From: Candidatus Zipacnadia bacterium
GTDB taxonomy: Bacteria > Armatimonadota > Zipacnadia > Zipacnadales > Zipacnadaceae
Assembly: GCA_029821415.1 (NCBI GenBank)
Contig: JALGTJ010000026.1
Coordinates: forward strand, 1 to 14,027
Direction: 5' to 3'
Length of the DNA stretch: 14,027 nucleotides
The notes beneath the pieces were generated by a model. It did no database searches. It was not told the origin of the DNA and was given only the letters and a program-made list of their open reading frames with translations. Below are positions 1 to 6,910 of this stretch, piece by piece (position 1 is the stretch's first letter; the number at the start of each line of letters is the position of its first letter). The position numbers were made by a program, and so were the translations under genes.

Positions 1-357
1 ATCCACCAGTTGCTGACCGACTTGCTTTAGCAGCTTCAGCGTGACAGGATGGCCGTTGATCCAGTAGCGGCTGCGATCAGCCCTGATCTGCCGTCGCAGA
101 ATGATGACATCGTCATCCTCGTCCAGGTCAGCTTGGCTCAGCACCGCAAGTGCTTGGGGACTATCAGCAATATCAAAGAGAGCCTCAATCGTCGCCTCAT
201 CGCTGCCCGCCCGAATAACCTCCGGGGCCATCCGCTCACCCAACACAGCATTGAGTGCATCAATAATAATTGACTTGCCCGCACCTGTTTCTCCGGTCAA
301 AACAGTCAAACCGTCGCTGAAACTAATCACCAAATTGTCAATGAGTGCGAAATTGAC
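1..357 (-). CDS. recN: DNA repair protein RecN, N-terminal part (cut by window edge)
   Basis: This is the N-terminal 119 codons of RecN, the SMC-like ATPase that acts at DNA double-strand breaks in recombinational repair. The frame reads NFALIDNL, then DGLTVLTGETGAGKS, with a Walker A P-loop (GETGAGKS) at 271-294, followed by IIIDALNAVLGER, a typical RecN head-domain sequence. The rest of the gene lies beyond position 1. It follows nadK on the same strand by about 26 bp, an arrangement also known from clostridia and enterobacteria. The start is odd: an in-frame TGA sits at 358-360, directly before the conserved VNFALID, with no ATG, GTG or TTG between them. The first usable in-frame starts are TTG at 331-333 and GTG at 328-330, which would remove the first beta-strand. 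The coordinates give the open frame, not a proven start. The family assignment is firm; whether the gene is intact is uncertain. Confidence 0.88.
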
Positions 358-383
358 TCACCTAACTGCGCCGCGTTTGCTGG

Positions 384-1280
384 CTACCGCTCCAGCCCCC
401 AGCGTAGCTTCGTATGGAGTCTCTCGAAGAAAGAGTCTCGGTCAAAACGTACGAGTTGAGCCCGACAGGGCGCCTTTTGTATCACTATCAGGTCTTCGGA
501 GGTAGCCTGTACATCCTCCTGCCCATCCACGCTCAACTGCACAGTTACCGACTCGCCATACCGTCGCTCGACTTTGACAGTGATCACCGAATTGTCATCT
601 ACAATGAGGGACCGCAAATAGAGACTATGAGGACAGATAGGATTGAGAATAAAGCAATCCAGATTCGGGTCCACCAACGGTCCACCTGCCGACAGGCTGT
701 AGGCGGTGGAACCGGTGGGAGTGGCCACTATCAAACCATCAGCGGGGTATGCTGCCACCTGCTCGCCATTGACATGCGTATCCAGCCGCACCATGCGGTG
801 TGGATATATCCGCGAGATGACAACATCGTTAAGCCCAAGGAACCGGCTGGTAACCTCGGCATCTCGCTGTATCTCCACAGCCAACATCAGCCGCTCCTGG
901 ATATGATACTCGCCGGCCAGCAGTTGGTCTACGCGGTCGAGCACGACCGCCGGCTGGACAGCCGCCAGAAACCCAAAACTGCCAAAATCAACCCCCAGCA
1001 CTGGGACTTGCGCGGGCCCGGCCAGGCGGGCGACTTTTAACAGCAACCCGTCACCTCCCATTACAATTACCATATCGGTCTGGGTGACCAACTCTTCACA
1101 GGAAAGTTGCTCGTACTGACCCAGGCAGCTCTGGGCGGTATTCGGGTCGAGCAAGACCTCAACTTCGGCATTGCGCAGCTTGGTAATCAGTGACTCAGCA
1201 AACTCCCGAACTCCCGGACGCGGGTGACCGCTGACCAGACCCACTGTCTTAATAGTTGTAAGCTTCTGGATACGGCTCAT
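384..1280 (-). CDS. nadK: NAD kinase (ATP- or polyphosphate-dependent)
   Basis: NAD kinase phosphorylates NAD+ to NADP+ in the cytoplasm and so sets the NADP(H) pool. The 298-residue protein has the family length and motifs in order. GGDG at residues 75-78 is the nucleotide-binding and catalytic motif. LGVDFGSFGFL follows at about 95-105, then LND at about 150-152. DGLIVATPTGSTAYSLSAGG spans about 181-200, and NPICPHSLYLR lies near 213-223. Two positions are less usual: the family's GINxGxLGFL has Asp for Asn and Phe for Leu here, and GGDG is followed by Leu. The catalytic Asp and the TPTGSTAYSLSAGG block are intact, so activity is expected. Its ATG overlaps the TAA of the upstream TPR gene (TAATG), which implies translational coupling. 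The recN frame begins about 26 bp after its stop. Confidence is high. Confidence 0.96.
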   Translation of the reverse strand: MSRIQKLTTIKTVGLVSGHPRPGVREFAESLITKLRNAEVEVLLDPNTAQSCLGQYEQLSCEELVTQTDMVIVMGGDGLLLKVARLAGPAQVPVLGVDFGSFGFLAAVQPAVVLDRVDQLLAGEYHIQERLMLAVEIQRDAEVTSRFLGLNDVVISRIYPHRMVRLDTHVNGEQVAAYPADGLIVATPTGSTAYSLSAGGPLVDPNLDCFILNPICPHSLYLRSLIVDDNSVITVKVERRYGESVTVQLSVDGQEDVQATSEDLIVIQKAPCRAQLVRFDRDSFFERLHTKLRWGLER

Positions 1281-2743
1281 TAACCAGGCTCCGACTGCTC
1301 TTGGGACTGAAGCCGATTCAGATTGTCCTGAGCTGGCTGATAGTTAGGATCGATCTGTAGCGCTCGCTGATACTGCTGACGAGCCTCGTCTACCTTGCCC
1401 TGGCGCTGGTATGCAGCCCCCAGATTGTTAATAGCATAAACATATTGAGGATCACTTTTCAGAGCCGCTTTGAAATGCACAATCGCTTCAGTTACATCCT
1501 GACGGTCCAGGAATATCAGACCGATATTGTTGTGCGCTTCAGCGTTGCCGGGATCCAATTTCAACACCTTGAGGTACTCAGCCAGGGCTTGAGACTTCTT
1601 TCCCCCATCGTAGTAGGCATTGGCCAGCCCCAGATGTGCTGCAGGGCTATTGGGAAACCTTTTCGCTGCCGCCTGCCATTGTGCCAGCGCCTCGGCGTCT
1701 TTCCCCGCCTTGGCCAGCGACCAGGCCAGATTCAGGTGGGCGATCTCCCGCTGGGGCTGACGCTTGACAGCATCCCGGAATGTCGTGCTGGCCTCCTCGT
1801 ACTTACCCTGCTGGAACTGAACCCAACCCAGATTGATCAGACAGTTGACATTGCCAGCTTCGATGGCTAGCGCCCGTTTGTAGGCCGCTTCGGCCTGCTC
1901 GTACTGCTGCTGAGCAGCGAGGGCCAGGCCCAGATTATACTGCGCGACAATATCATCAGGAGCAGCCTCGGCCGCCTGCTGCAGATGACTGACCGCCTCC
2001 GCGTACCGTTGTAGATTGTACAGCGCCGTGCCCAGACCCAGGTGAGCATTCGCGAGATTTGCATCCACAGCGAGGGCCGCCTGGTAGACCTCCGCGGCCG
2101 CCTGATTATTGCCCGATTGCAGATACAAGGAGCCAAGCGTGTTCAGAACGGCTGCGTTCTGTGGCTGCAACTTGCGGGCCGCTTCATACTCACGAATCGC
2201 TTTGGCCGTCTCCCCAGCTCGCTGCAGAGTGTAGCCGAAGTTGATGTGTGCATCCGGATCATTCGGATTTATCGCAAGGGCACGATTATACTCATTGAAG
2301 GCCACCATCAGCTTGCCTTGACGAGCCATCAGGTTTGCCAGATTGTAGTGAGCATCAAAGTAGTTGGGAGTGATTTCCAGGGCCCGGCGGTAGCTTTGCT
2401 CGGCCTGTTCAAACTTGCCAACCTCGGCATAAGCATTACCCAGGTTGTTGTATATCACGTGCGATTCTTCGCTGCGGTCAGCCGCCTGCTCCAGGTATTG
2501 AATAGCCTGCTCGGGCTTACCCAATTGCAGCGAGACGGTGCCACACCAGGCCAAAACCACCGGATCGCCAGGCGCCAGGCCCAAAGCCGCCTGAAAGGCC
2601 GCCTCCGCGCCCTGAAGGTCGCCGGCTTCATACAACTTCAAGCCTCGCTGGAAGTCGTCGGGGCCTGCTTGTTGGGCATAACTGACGCTAGCAACCAGTG
2701 TCACAACCAAGATTACTACGGCAATATTCACTTGCACTTTCAT
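1280..2743 (-). CDS. Exported tetratricopeptide-repeat protein (about 13 TPRs)
   Basis: This protein is almost entirely TPR solenoid. From the ATG at 2743 it starts MKVQ, then has a hydrophobic stretch (VNIAVVILVVTLVASVSYA) and QQA, which reads as a Sec signal peptide cleaved after SYA. About 13 consecutive 34-residue TPR units follow, with the usual pattern of small residues, Tyr and DPN/NPN turns (for example DAHYNLA, NPNDPDAH, KLDPGNAEAH), and a short capping helix. The open frame extends upstream to an ATG at 2803 that overlaps the end of dxs. I prefer 2743 because it gives a clean signal peptide and has an AGGGG element 10 nt upstream (2754-2758). TPR arrays bind partner proteins; no enzymatic domain is present and the partner is unknown. 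It sits between dxs and nadK, where related genomes carry tlyA, and shares a TAATG junction with nadK. Confidence 0.85.
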   Translation of the reverse strand: MKVQVNIAVVILVVTLVASVSYAQQAGPDDFQRGLKLYEAGDLQGAEAAFQAALGLAPGDPVVLAWCGTVSLQLGKPEQAIQYLEQAADRSEESHVIYNNLGNAYAEVGKFEQAEQSYRRALEITPNYFDAHYNLANLMARQGKLMVAFNEYNRALAINPNDPDAHINFGYTLQRAGETAKAIREYEAARKLQPQNAAVLNTLGSLYLQSGNNQAAAEVYQAALAVDANLANAHLGLGTALYNLQRYAEAVSHLQQAAEAAPDDIVAQYNLGLALAAQQQYEQAEAAYKRALAIEAGNVNCLINLGWVQFQQGKYEEASTTFRDAVKRQPQREIAHLNLAWSLAKAGKDAEALAQWQAAAKRFPNSPAAHLGLANAYYDGGKKSQALAEYLKVLKLDPGNAEAHNNIGLIFLDRQDVTEAIVHFKAALKSDPQYVYAINNLGAAYQRQGKVDEARQQYQRALQIDPNYQPAQDNLNRLQSQEQSEPG

Positions 2744-2789
2744 GTCTCTGGCACCCCTACTGTCAGATTCAGTTGTAGTAGGCTCCACT

Positions 2790-4691
2790 CTATTTCCCGA
2801 CATAAGCAATGTCCGCGCCGTGGCATAGCTTGCTCACTGCCTGTACGATCGCTTCTGCATCTATGCCTACATCGGCATGCAGCCGCTCGACATCTCCAAA
2901 CGTTACAAACTCGTCGGGTATCCCCAGGCGGACCAGTTTCACGTCGTCCCGGCCGCAGTCACTGAGCAGTTCGGCTACCCCGGAGCCGAATCCCCCTGCT
3001 CTAACATTGTCTTCTACTGTAACAATTACCCCAATTTCCCGGGCCAGGCTGATGAGCAAATCTTCGTCCAACGGCTTAACAAAACGAGCATCTACCACAG
3101 TGGCCTGAATGCCCTGCTTGCCAAGGGCCTCCGCTGCCTCCAGAGCCGCTGCCACACAATTGCCTACGGCAACTATTGCTATATCATTCCCGTTCCGACG
3201 CACTTTGCCCTTCCCCACCGGCAACGGCTCCAGAGGCACCTGCCAATCAATAGCAGGCCCGCAGCCACGGGGATAGCGTACCGCCACTGGACTATCCAGG
3301 GTCAGAGCTGTTGCCAGCATACGGCGCAGTTCCGCTTTGTCCGATGGAGCCATCACGGTCATATTGGGGATAATGCGCAGATAGCTTAAATCGAAAAGCC
3401 CATGGTGAGTCGGTCCGTCATCGCCCACTATGCCGGCCCGGTCCACAGCAAAGATCACGGGAAGATTCTGCAGAGCCACATCGTGAATAATCTGGTCATA
3501 GCTACGCTGCAAGAAGGTAGAATATATGGCCACAATCGGCCTCATGCCCGCGGCAGCAAGTCCCGCCGCATAGGTGACGGCGTGTTCTTCCGCCATCCCC
3601 ACATCAAAGCAACGGCCAGGAAAAAGCTTCTTGAACTGGTCCAGGCCAGTCCCATCCAGCATTGCCGCGGAGATAGCCACAATTCGCTCATCCTCTTCAG
3701 CCAGCTCAGAAACCGTCTGGCCTAACACTTCACTGAAAGTGGGCTGCCGACGCGAGGAAACAGCCTCACCGTTCTTCGGTAGGAACGGACCGGTACCGTG
3801 GAAGCGCCGCGGATTGTCTTCCGCTGGCTTATAGCCCCGACCCTTTTGCGTCAGCACATGGATCAGGACGGGGCCCTTAATGCGCATAGCATGCCTGAGC
3901 AGACTACTCATATGAGCTATATTATGGCCATCAATGGGACCCAGGTAAGTGAAGCCAAGCTGCTCAAAGAGCATCCCCGGCACAACCAGTTGCTTGATCC
4001 CCAGCTTGACTCGGTCCAAAGCATGCATCATGTCTTCGCCCATCGGGATACGCCGCAACAGCCGTAGAGCATCCTCGCGGGCACGCTGGCTGGCCGGGTG
4101 CAGCGTTGCCCGTAGCGTGGACAGGTACCCGGACATCGCCCCGACATTGCGGCTGATGCTCATGCCATTGTCATTCAGCACAACCAGCAGATCGCGCTGC
4201 TGCTCACCGGCCTGATTGAGCGCCTCCAGAGCCAGACCACCGGTAAGAGCACCGTCGCCAATAACTGCGACAATGGTCTCGTCTCCACCCCGCAGGTCGC
4301 GAGCGGTAGCAAAGCCCAGTGCTGCAGCGATCGACGTACTGCCGTGACCAGCTCCGAAGGGATCATGCGGGCTCTCCTGACGGCTGGTAAAGCCGGAAAG
4401 CCCCCCGTACTGACGCAAATTAGCAAACTCTCTCTGGCGGCCGGTCAGCAGTTTATGAGCATAACACTGATGCCCCACATCCCAGATTATCTTATCAGTG
4501 GGCGAATTAAGCTCCCGATGCAGGGCGATGGTCAGCTCCACCGCTCCCAGGCTCGGAGCCAGATGCCCGCCGGTCCGCGCGGTAGTCTCGATGATCCGCG
4601 CCCGGATCTCGCCAGCCAACGCGTACAACTGAGCCAGTGACAGCGATTTCAGATCGTGCGGCGATTCTATGCTCTCCAGAAGATTACTCAT
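2790..4691 (-). CDS. dxs: 1-deoxy-D-xylulose-5-phosphate synthase
   Basis: DXS condenses pyruvate and glyceraldehyde-3-phosphate to 1-deoxy-D-xylulose-5-phosphate. It is the thiamine-diphosphate-dependent first step of the MEP isoprenoid pathway, and the product also feeds thiamine and pyridoxal synthesis. The 633-residue length is normal. Visible motifs are GGHLAPSLG (41-49), DVGHQ (71-75), GHGSTS (115-120), the ThDP/Mg motif GDGALTGGLALEALN (145-159), the catalytic Glu in AEEHAV (E368; many homologues read AEQHAV), DRAG (416-419) and DDGPTHHG (423-430), with a transketolase C-terminal domain to the end. The ATG lies 7 bp after the xseB stop, and the end of dxs overlaps the longest possible start of the TPR gene. 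In many bacteria ispA lies between xseB and dxs; it is absent here. The gene looks intact. Confidence 0.98.
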   Translation of the reverse strand: MSNLLESIESPHDLKSLSLAQLYALAGEIRARIIETTARTGGHLAPSLGAVELTIALHRELNSPTDKIIWDVGHQCYAHKLLTGRQREFANLRQYGGLSGFTSRQESPHDPFGAGHGSTSIAAALGFATARDLRGGDETIVAVIGDGALTGGLALEALNQAGEQQRDLLVVLNDNGMSISRNVGAMSGYLSTLRATLHPASQRAREDALRLLRRIPMGEDMMHALDRVKLGIKQLVVPGMLFEQLGFTYLGPIDGHNIAHMSSLLRHAMRIKGPVLIHVLTQKGRGYKPAEDNPRRFHGTGPFLPKNGEAVSSRRQPTFSEVLGQTVSELAEEDERIVAISAAMLDGTGLDQFKKLFPGRCFDVGMAEEHAVTYAAGLAAAGMRPIVAIYSTFLQRSYDQIIHDVALQNLPVIFAVDRAGIVGDDGPTHHGLFDLSYLRIIPNMTVMAPSDKAELRRMLATALTLDSPVAVRYPRGCGPAIDWQVPLEPLPVGKGKVRRNGNDIAIVAVGNCVAAALEAAEALGKQGIQATVVDARFVKPLDEDLLISLAREIGVIVTVEDNVRAGGFGSGVAELLSDCGRDDVKLVRLGIPDEFVTFGDVERLHADVGIDAEAIVQAVSKLCHGADIAYVGK

Positions 4692-4698
4692 AGTTCAG

Positions 4699-4932
4699 CT
4701 ACTCAAACAGCGATTCTGCCTCTGCTTCGGACTCCTCACAAGGGGCGTATTCTTCGAGCTTAGCCTCGGCCTCATTCAGCCGACGCTCACATAGTTGCTT
4801 CAGAAGCATGCCTCTTTGAAACTTCTCCACCGCTTCCTCCAGGGACAGCTCGCCTTGTTCCAGCTCTGTGACAATCTCTTCGAGCTGAGCCAAAGCTTCC
4901 TCGAATTTCAGGTCTTCCCAGGATTCGTCCAT
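4699..4932 (-). CDS. xseB: Exodeoxyribonuclease VII small subunit
   Basis: XseB is the small helical subunit that binds XseA to form exonuclease VII, which degrades single-stranded DNA to oligonucleotides. The protein has the family signature: LKFEEALAQLEEIVTELEQG, then ELSLEEAVEKFQRGM and a second helix (LLKQLCERRLNEAEAKLEEY), with an acidic tail. Two ATGs are available, at 4938 and 4932. The second is preferred because AGGA (4940-4943) lies 7 nt before it and only 1 nt before the first. This gives a protein of about 77 residues, the usual size. It sits directly after xseA and 7 bp before dxs. The small subunit is intact although the xseA reading frame is broken in this sequence, so it would lack a normal partner if that break is real. 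Confidence 0.93.
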   Translation of the reverse strand: MDESWEDLKFEEALAQLEEIVTELEQGELSLEEAVEKFQRGMLLKQLCERRLNEAEAKLEEYAPCEESEAEAESLFE

Positions 4933-4951
4933 AATCATATCCTAACTGGTC

Positions 4952-6090
4952 TTAGCCAGCGCTGACCTTAGTAACATCCGCGAATATATTGCCGTCCGCT
5001 ACCGTCACCCGCACCGGTTCCCCTCTCTGGACTGCCGTTACCGAGGAGACCACAGCTTCGTCGCGCAAACGACGGCAAATAGCGTAGCCGCGCTCCAACA
5101 CCGCTGTCGGGCTCAGCGCCATCAGAGCTGTGCCTGCCTTCTCCAGACGGCGGTGCCGCTCAGAAATGACGGCATCGAGATTCCTGCTCAGTAGGACAGT
5201 CGCCTCATCAAACCGCTGCTGCCAGGGCTCCAGCAATATCTGAGGCCGACGGAGAATGGGGCGGTCAGCCACGGCCGCGAGCTGATCGCTGGCTCGTTGC
5301 AGCCGCCTCAGCAGCCCCCCTCGCAGCCGCTGGCCCGCAACCACCAGATTAGCAAGAAGTTCTCGCTGGTCAGGCACGACCATCTCCGCAGCCTCCGAGG
5401 GGGTGGCGGCGCGGGCGTCAGCAACATAGTCAGAGATGGTAAAATCTGTCTCGTGACCGACAGCGCTGATCACCGGAATCGGACAGGCAAAAATAGCCCG
5501 GGCCACAGCTTCTTCGTTGAACGCCCACAGATCCTCCAGTGACCCGCCGCCGCGTCCGACTATAATCACATCCAGCCCCGGATAACAGCCGGCTGCCTGA
5601 AGCGACTGCACGATGCTGGAAGTGGCTGCCTCGCCCTGGACTACCGTGGGAAACTGCACAATCTTGACTCGCGGATAGCGCCGGGTGATTATGCGAATCA
5701 TATCCTGGATGGCAGCACCGGTCGGCGAGGTGCATAGCCCGATCGCGCGCGGCGCATAAATCGCACAATTAGCTGGTAGCGTCCAGCTCGCTCATAGACC
5801 GTGATGTTGCCATGCGCAACCACCTGCATGCCCTCTTCAGGGACAAAGTCCAGGCTCTGGGCGTCACGGCGAAAGCAGATACAACTAAGCTGGCTATTCT
5901 CATCCTTCAGTGAGAAATATAGATGGCCGGAGCGGTGACTGGTGAAGTTGGATATCTCCCCACGCACCACTACTTGCTGGAGCACTTCGTCACGATCCAG
6001 CAACTGCTTGAGGTACGCGGTTACCTCGGAGACACTAAGAATAGCTGCTTGCATATCAGAAGGATGCATCCTCAGACCATTCCCACCCAT
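4952..6090 (-). pseudogene. xseA: Exodeoxyribonuclease VII large subunit, disrupted by internal deletion and frameshift
   Basis: Both ends of XseA are clear but they lie in different frames. The upstream piece (5698-6090) carries the N-terminal OB-fold domain: SVSEVTAYLKQLL, VVRGEISNFTSHRSGHLYFSLKD, and RYQLIVRFM ending at 5755. It then continues out of register to a TGA. The catalytic part resumes in another frame at 5743 with IGLCTSPTGAAIQD and runs through VQGEAA, IVGRGGGSLEDLWAFNEE, SAVGHETDFTI and the C-terminal RGYAI to the TAG at 4952. Only 11 nt separate the RFM and IGL codons. Homologues have about 39 residues there, including the LK...EGLF segment, so about 106 bp seem to be missing. 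Restored, the protein would have a normal length of roughly 410 residues. Possible starts are ATG at 6090, 6069 or 6054. The cause could be a true mutation or an assembly error; programmed frameshifting would not restore the lost segment. Confidence 0.88.
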
Positions 6091-6131
6091 TCTATGCCGG
6101 ATGGACTATCTCGCTTGCGCCCACCAGGCAA

Positions 6132-6629
6132 CTATTGGTCTTCCTCAACCTGCTCCCGGGCCACTGCGCCCAGAATACCATTAATAAACTTACCGGACTC
6201 TTCGGTACCGTATTCCTTAGCCAGTTCGACAGCCTCGTCAACAGTAACGCTCGTCGGCACATCTGGTACATAAAGCATCTCAGCCAGGGCCACGCGCAGA
6301 ATGTTGCGATCCACTGCCGGCATCCGCACCAGTGTCCAACCCTCTGAATAGCGGCTGATTAGTTCATCTATTGACACCGAGTGGGCAAAATATAGCTCGG
6401 CTAAGCGGCGGCTATAAGCTTCAATTTCTGGGCTGAGCTTTGCCACCTCATCCCGGTCGAGGTTCCATTGCTCAATTAGCATGTCCATGATGGATCGGGT
6501 CTGCTTTAGCAGCTGCCCGGGGTCCTGCCTGCCAACATCACCGGCAAAGACTAATGCCAAGCAGAGCTCTCGCGCCCGTCGCCGGGCGCCGATTTGACCT
6601 ACTCGCGACGTTCTGGGAAGGTCGGGCAT
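6132..6629 (-). CDS. nusB: Transcription antitermination factor NusB
   Basis: NusB binds boxA RNA together with NusE (S10) and supports antitermination of rRNA operons. The C-terminal half carries the family core: WTLVRMPAVDRNILRVALAE, then MLYVPDVPTSVTVDEAVELA and KEYGTEESGKFINGILGAV. The N-terminus has the Arg-rich helix RRRARELCLALVFAGDV. I chose the ATG at 6629, preceded by AGAGGTG (6634-6640), which gives 165 residues, slightly longer than most NusB. The open frame continues upstream to 6869, but that extension is antisense-like or overlapping sequence of the neighbouring membrane-protein gene and has no NusB homology. The gene lies between the small membrane protein and xseA, the usual Firmicutes-like neighbourhood. 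Confidence is high. Confidence 0.95.
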   Translation of the reverse strand: MPDLPRTSRVGQIGARRRARELCLALVFAGDVGRQDPGQLLKQTRSIMDMLIEQWNLDRDEVAKLSPEIEAYSRRLAELYFAHSVSIDELISRYSEGWTLVRMPAVDRNILRVALAEMLYVPDVPTSVTVDEAVELAKEYGTEESGKFINGILGAVAREQVEEDQ

Positions 6630-6663
6630 ACCACACCTCTCACTTACCAGCGGCCGGCCTTCG

Positions 6664-6891
6664 TCAGTCTCGGTTACACCAGGGCCAGGCGATGTTGCCC
6701 GCGATGTAGTATCTGCCAACGACCGCCCCCAATACTGTGAGCAGTAGCACGAATAAGCCGGCGGCCGCTCCACTGACAACAAAAACAATCCCAATACCCA
6801 GCCCAAATACTGCGCCAATGAGCGTAGCGATGCTGGTGATAAGGGTGTCAACCCACGCTGGTGACTCACTGGACTGTTCTGAGTCTTTCAT
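6664..6891 (-). CDS. Small two-helix membrane protein, DUF2273-like
   Basis: This 75-residue protein has a short polar N-terminus (KDSEQSSESP) and then two hydrophobic segments rich in Gly and Val: about residues 16-40 (LITSIATLIGAVFGLGIGIV and onward) and 44-60 (AGLFVLLLTVLGAVVGR). The pattern of two glycine-rich helices ending in GAVVGRYY, and the position just before nusB and after accC, match DUF2273 proteins, which usually accompany an Asp23/Gls24 protein in Firmicutes-like genomes. No Asp23 homologue is present here. A good Shine-Dalgarno sequence (AAGGAGG) lies 9 nt before the ATG, so this is a real gene. The function is unknown; a membrane anchor or scaffold is plausible from the family context only. 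The DUF2273 assignment is by pattern and position, not by database search. Confidence 0.75.
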   Translation of the reverse strand: MKDSEQSSESPAWVDTLITSIATLIGAVFGLGIGIVFVVSGAAAGLFVLLLTVLGAVVGRYYIAGNIAWPWCNRD

Positions 6892-6910
6892 AGTAGCTGG
6901 CCTCCTTCAT

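Noticed and set aside
414..1040. 208-codon plus-strand open frame
   Set aside because: Shadow of nadK on the opposite strand.
1280..2743. Regularly spaced repeats in the TPR gene as possible CRISPR or DNA repeat
   Set aside because: The 102-nt periodicity is protein-level (34-residue TPR) with diverged DNA; there are no identical direct repeats.
2042..2965. 307-codon plus-strand open frame
   Set aside because: It lies opposite the TPR gene and dxs, whose protein families are unmistakable; its translation shows no domain pattern.
6630..6869. 80-residue N-terminal extension of nusB
   Set aside because: It overlaps the small membrane-protein gene in another frame, lacks NusB homology, and the ATG at 6629 has a good ribosome binding site.
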